A model generated the notes under the pieces. It did no database searches and was not told the origin of the DNA. It saw only the letters and a program-made list of their open reading frames with translations. Made by a program: the position numbers and the translations under genes. From Rhizobium sp. NFR07 (GTDB taxonomy: Bacteria; Pseudomonadota; Alphaproteobacteria; Rhizobiales; Rhizobiaceae), in contig NZ_FOKM01000017.1 in assembly GCF_900111905.1 (NCBI RefSeq), forward strand, positions 1 through 64,000: 64,000 nucleotides of DNA, in the 5' to 3' direction. How positions within the stretch are numbered: position 1 is the stretch's first letter; each line of letters begins with the position of its first letter. Positions 63,745 to 64,000 of this stretch are shown here, in pieces.

Positions 63745-63894
63745 ATGGCGCATCCGAATGCAGCGGAGCGCCACGGTTTCGATCCAGATCATGGCCTCAA
63801 GGACGGCGAGGATTTCAATCGCCATTCACTGCGATGCCCAGGCGCCAGCACGGCGATGCTGGTCGAATGCACCGTCTGTAAAGATCTCCAATAG
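63745..63894 (+). CDS. Possible small Cys-containing protein (49 aa)
   Basis: The ATG at 63745 opens AHPNAAERHGFDPDHGLKDG and ends with CPGASTAMLVECTVCKDLQ. The CTVC pair recalls the protein at 42483 (VECTVCDRRG), which raises the chance that it is real. GGAAA is the only binding site. Confidence 0.35.
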   Translation: MAHPNAAERHGFDPDHGLKDGEDFNRHSLRCPGASTAMLVECTVCKDLQ

Positions 63895-64000
63895 ATGTGC
63901 CGGCACTATCGACGCTGTCCTTGGTGAGAATTGCTTCAGCATTCCCATGCAGCCGGATTATGAGCAACGAAAAGGACGCTGAGATCGCGCCAATCTTCCC
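63895..64000. other. Right edge, nothing recognised
   Basis: About 100 bases with no gene or signal that I could support. Confidence 0.3.

Overview
The window reads as accessory DNA from an alphaproteobacterium of the Rhizobiales, most likely Rhizobiaceae. This rests on recognised families rather than a database search: DUF982 and DUF2934 proteins, a y4iL-type catalase-like protein, HWE histidine kinases, imuA-imuB-dnaE2 behind a GTTC-N7-GTTC LexA box, and many promoters of the alphaproteobacterial EcfG type. No rRNA, tRNA, CRISPR array or replication origin was recognised. The left edge cuts through an IS630-type transposase.

The unifying theme is the general stress response. Reading upstream of each gene, I found 22 gene-linked copies of the EcfG promoter pattern GGAAC-N16/17-nGTT. 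The genes behind them include an EcfG-like ECF sigma factor, ferritin-like DUF892, DUF883, DUF4142, DUF982, DUF2934/DUF2945 and PRC-barrel proteins, a DJ-1/SDR operon, an L,D-transpeptidase, a catalase-like/FdhF operon, and several very small proteins. One promoter pair (51702-51729) is nearly symmetric: each GGAAC box supplies the -10 core of the promoter on the other strand.

Layout. 1-9.2 kb: IS remnant, two small stress-type ORFs, two FAT GUY receivers tail-to-tail with the EcfG-like sigma, a HWE kinase with a coupled receiver, and a thioredoxin-reductase-like enzyme. 9.5-16.5 kb: hybrid kinase, DUF892, a PhnA-like membrane protein, and a double-KaiC ATPase with a receiver. 17.6-28.7 kb: bPH protein, DUF982, ArsR regulator, MsrA, CYTH, a 29-residue membrane peptide, DUF883, DUF892 and large-subunit catalase, DUF4142, then a hydrolase/HARP-like pair. 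29-31 kb: a possibly decayed toxin-antitoxin pair and a broken HAD gene. 31.3-36.6 kb: ECF sigma, anti-sigma, BI-1 and DUF2076 operon, Kup, DUF2934/DUF2945. 36.7-42.2 kb: the imuA-imuB-dnaE2 mutasome. 42.5-50.7 kb: exonuclease III, DJ-1/SDR, receiver, L,D-transpeptidase and small proteins. 50.7-61.3 kb: lipoamide-dehydrogenase-like enzyme, DEDD exonuclease, catalase-like and FdhF oxidoreductase, PRC-barrel, DUF2177/phosphoesterase, flavin-binding/DUF3140 pair. 62-63.5 kb: a second HWE kinase with its receiver.

Sensor kinases, single-domain receivers and an EcfG-like sigma therefore sit among their probable targets: protection against peroxide, membrane and wall stress, and DNA damage. PhyR and NepR, the core switch of this response, were not found here and presumably lie elsewhere. 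Several genes are broken (VOC, HAD, a receiver, a gene with an internal TGA), which fits a region in flux.
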